A stretch of DNA of 64,000 nt, from assembly GCF_001905905.1 (NCBI RefSeq), contig NZ_LIVT01000007.1:124001-188000 (forward strand). The letters run 5' to 3'. Below are positions 63,993 to 64,000 of the stretch, one piece after another. Under the pieces are notes generated by a model. It made no database searches. It was not told the origin of the DNA and worked only from the letters and a program-made list of their open reading frames with translations. Origin of the DNA: Streptomyces sp. CB02366 (GTDB lineage: Bacteria; Actinomycetota; Actinomycetes; Streptomycetales; Streptomycetaceae). The number at the start of each line of letters is the position of its first letter. Position 1 is the first letter of the stretch. A program made the position numbers and the translations under genes.

Positions 63993-64000
63993 ATGAACCG
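63993..64000 (+). CDS. Start of a gene running off the right edge
   Basis: An ATG at 63993 follows GAGGAG at a suitable distance (ATGAACCG). Only two full codons are visible, so nothing about the product can be said. Confidence 0.35.

Overview
The window is 64 kb of high-GC chromosome from a Streptomyces or very close relative. Reasons: codon third positions are almost always G or C; coding is dense; starts are often GTG; families typical of the genus occur (BTAD/AfsR-type regulator, WhiJ-like XRE-DUF397-ATPase trio, SAV2177-type methyltransferase, MpaB-family oxygenase, PQQ-propeller Ser/Thr kinase); and only one TTA (bldA-type) codon was found in a recognised gene. No rRNA, tRNA, CRISPR array, prophage or intact insertion sequence was seen. 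The layout looks like accessory-rich but vertically inherited chromosome with a few decayed genes.

Left part (1-16.8 kb): the start of a DEAD/DEAH helicase running off the edge, a YdjM-like membrane hydrolase, an ATP-dependent DNA ligase, a type II NADH dehydrogenase-like flavoprotein, an APH-fold kinase, and a fused membrane/spermidine-synthase protein. Then come an overlapping heterodimeric ABC exporter pair whose two ATPase domains have complementary losses, a Tat-exported GH109-type NAD-dependent glycosidase, and a large FAD/Fe-S D-lactate dehydrogenase next to a MarR regulator.

Middle (16.8-33.2 kb): a MarR-controlled ABC exporter, a 19-residue hydrophobic peptide gene with an excellent ribosome site and a strong terminator, MltG, a flavin monooxygenase facing a YjbQ gene across a stretch packed with palindromes, a large SARP/LAL-type regulator, a broken SDR gene, an MFS exporter, two coupled FMN-dependent monooxygenases, a tiny yjbQ relic, and an overlapping rsbQ-rsbP pair (energy-stress signalling).

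Right-middle (33.5-44.5 kb): a block with a redox and stress flavour (FKBP, zinc ADH, SDR, flavodoxin-like reductase, Orn/Lys/Arg decarboxylase, KatG facing a Fur-family regulator). It is followed by the most unusual locus: a tightly coupled three-gene operon of a repeat-rich Gly/Ala/Asp peptide with four VHD-containing units, a JmjC-type cupin oxygenase, and a sucrase/ferredoxin-like [2Fe-2S] protein. This looks like a candidate ribosomally made, post-translationally modified peptide system.

Right part (44.6-64 kb): a decayed gene, a SAV2177 methyltransferase, a WhiJ-like developmental module whose ATPase gene holds the TTA codon, an acyl-CoA dehydrogenase/oxidase, a TetR/MpaB-type divergent pair with two operators, a receptor Ser/Thr kinase, a GNAT acetyltransferase, the glpF-glpK glycerol genes, and a TetR-controlled molybdenum hydroxylase operon of PaoABC type with its XdhC-family maturation factor. 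Several perfect hairpins at gene ends serve as likely terminators.
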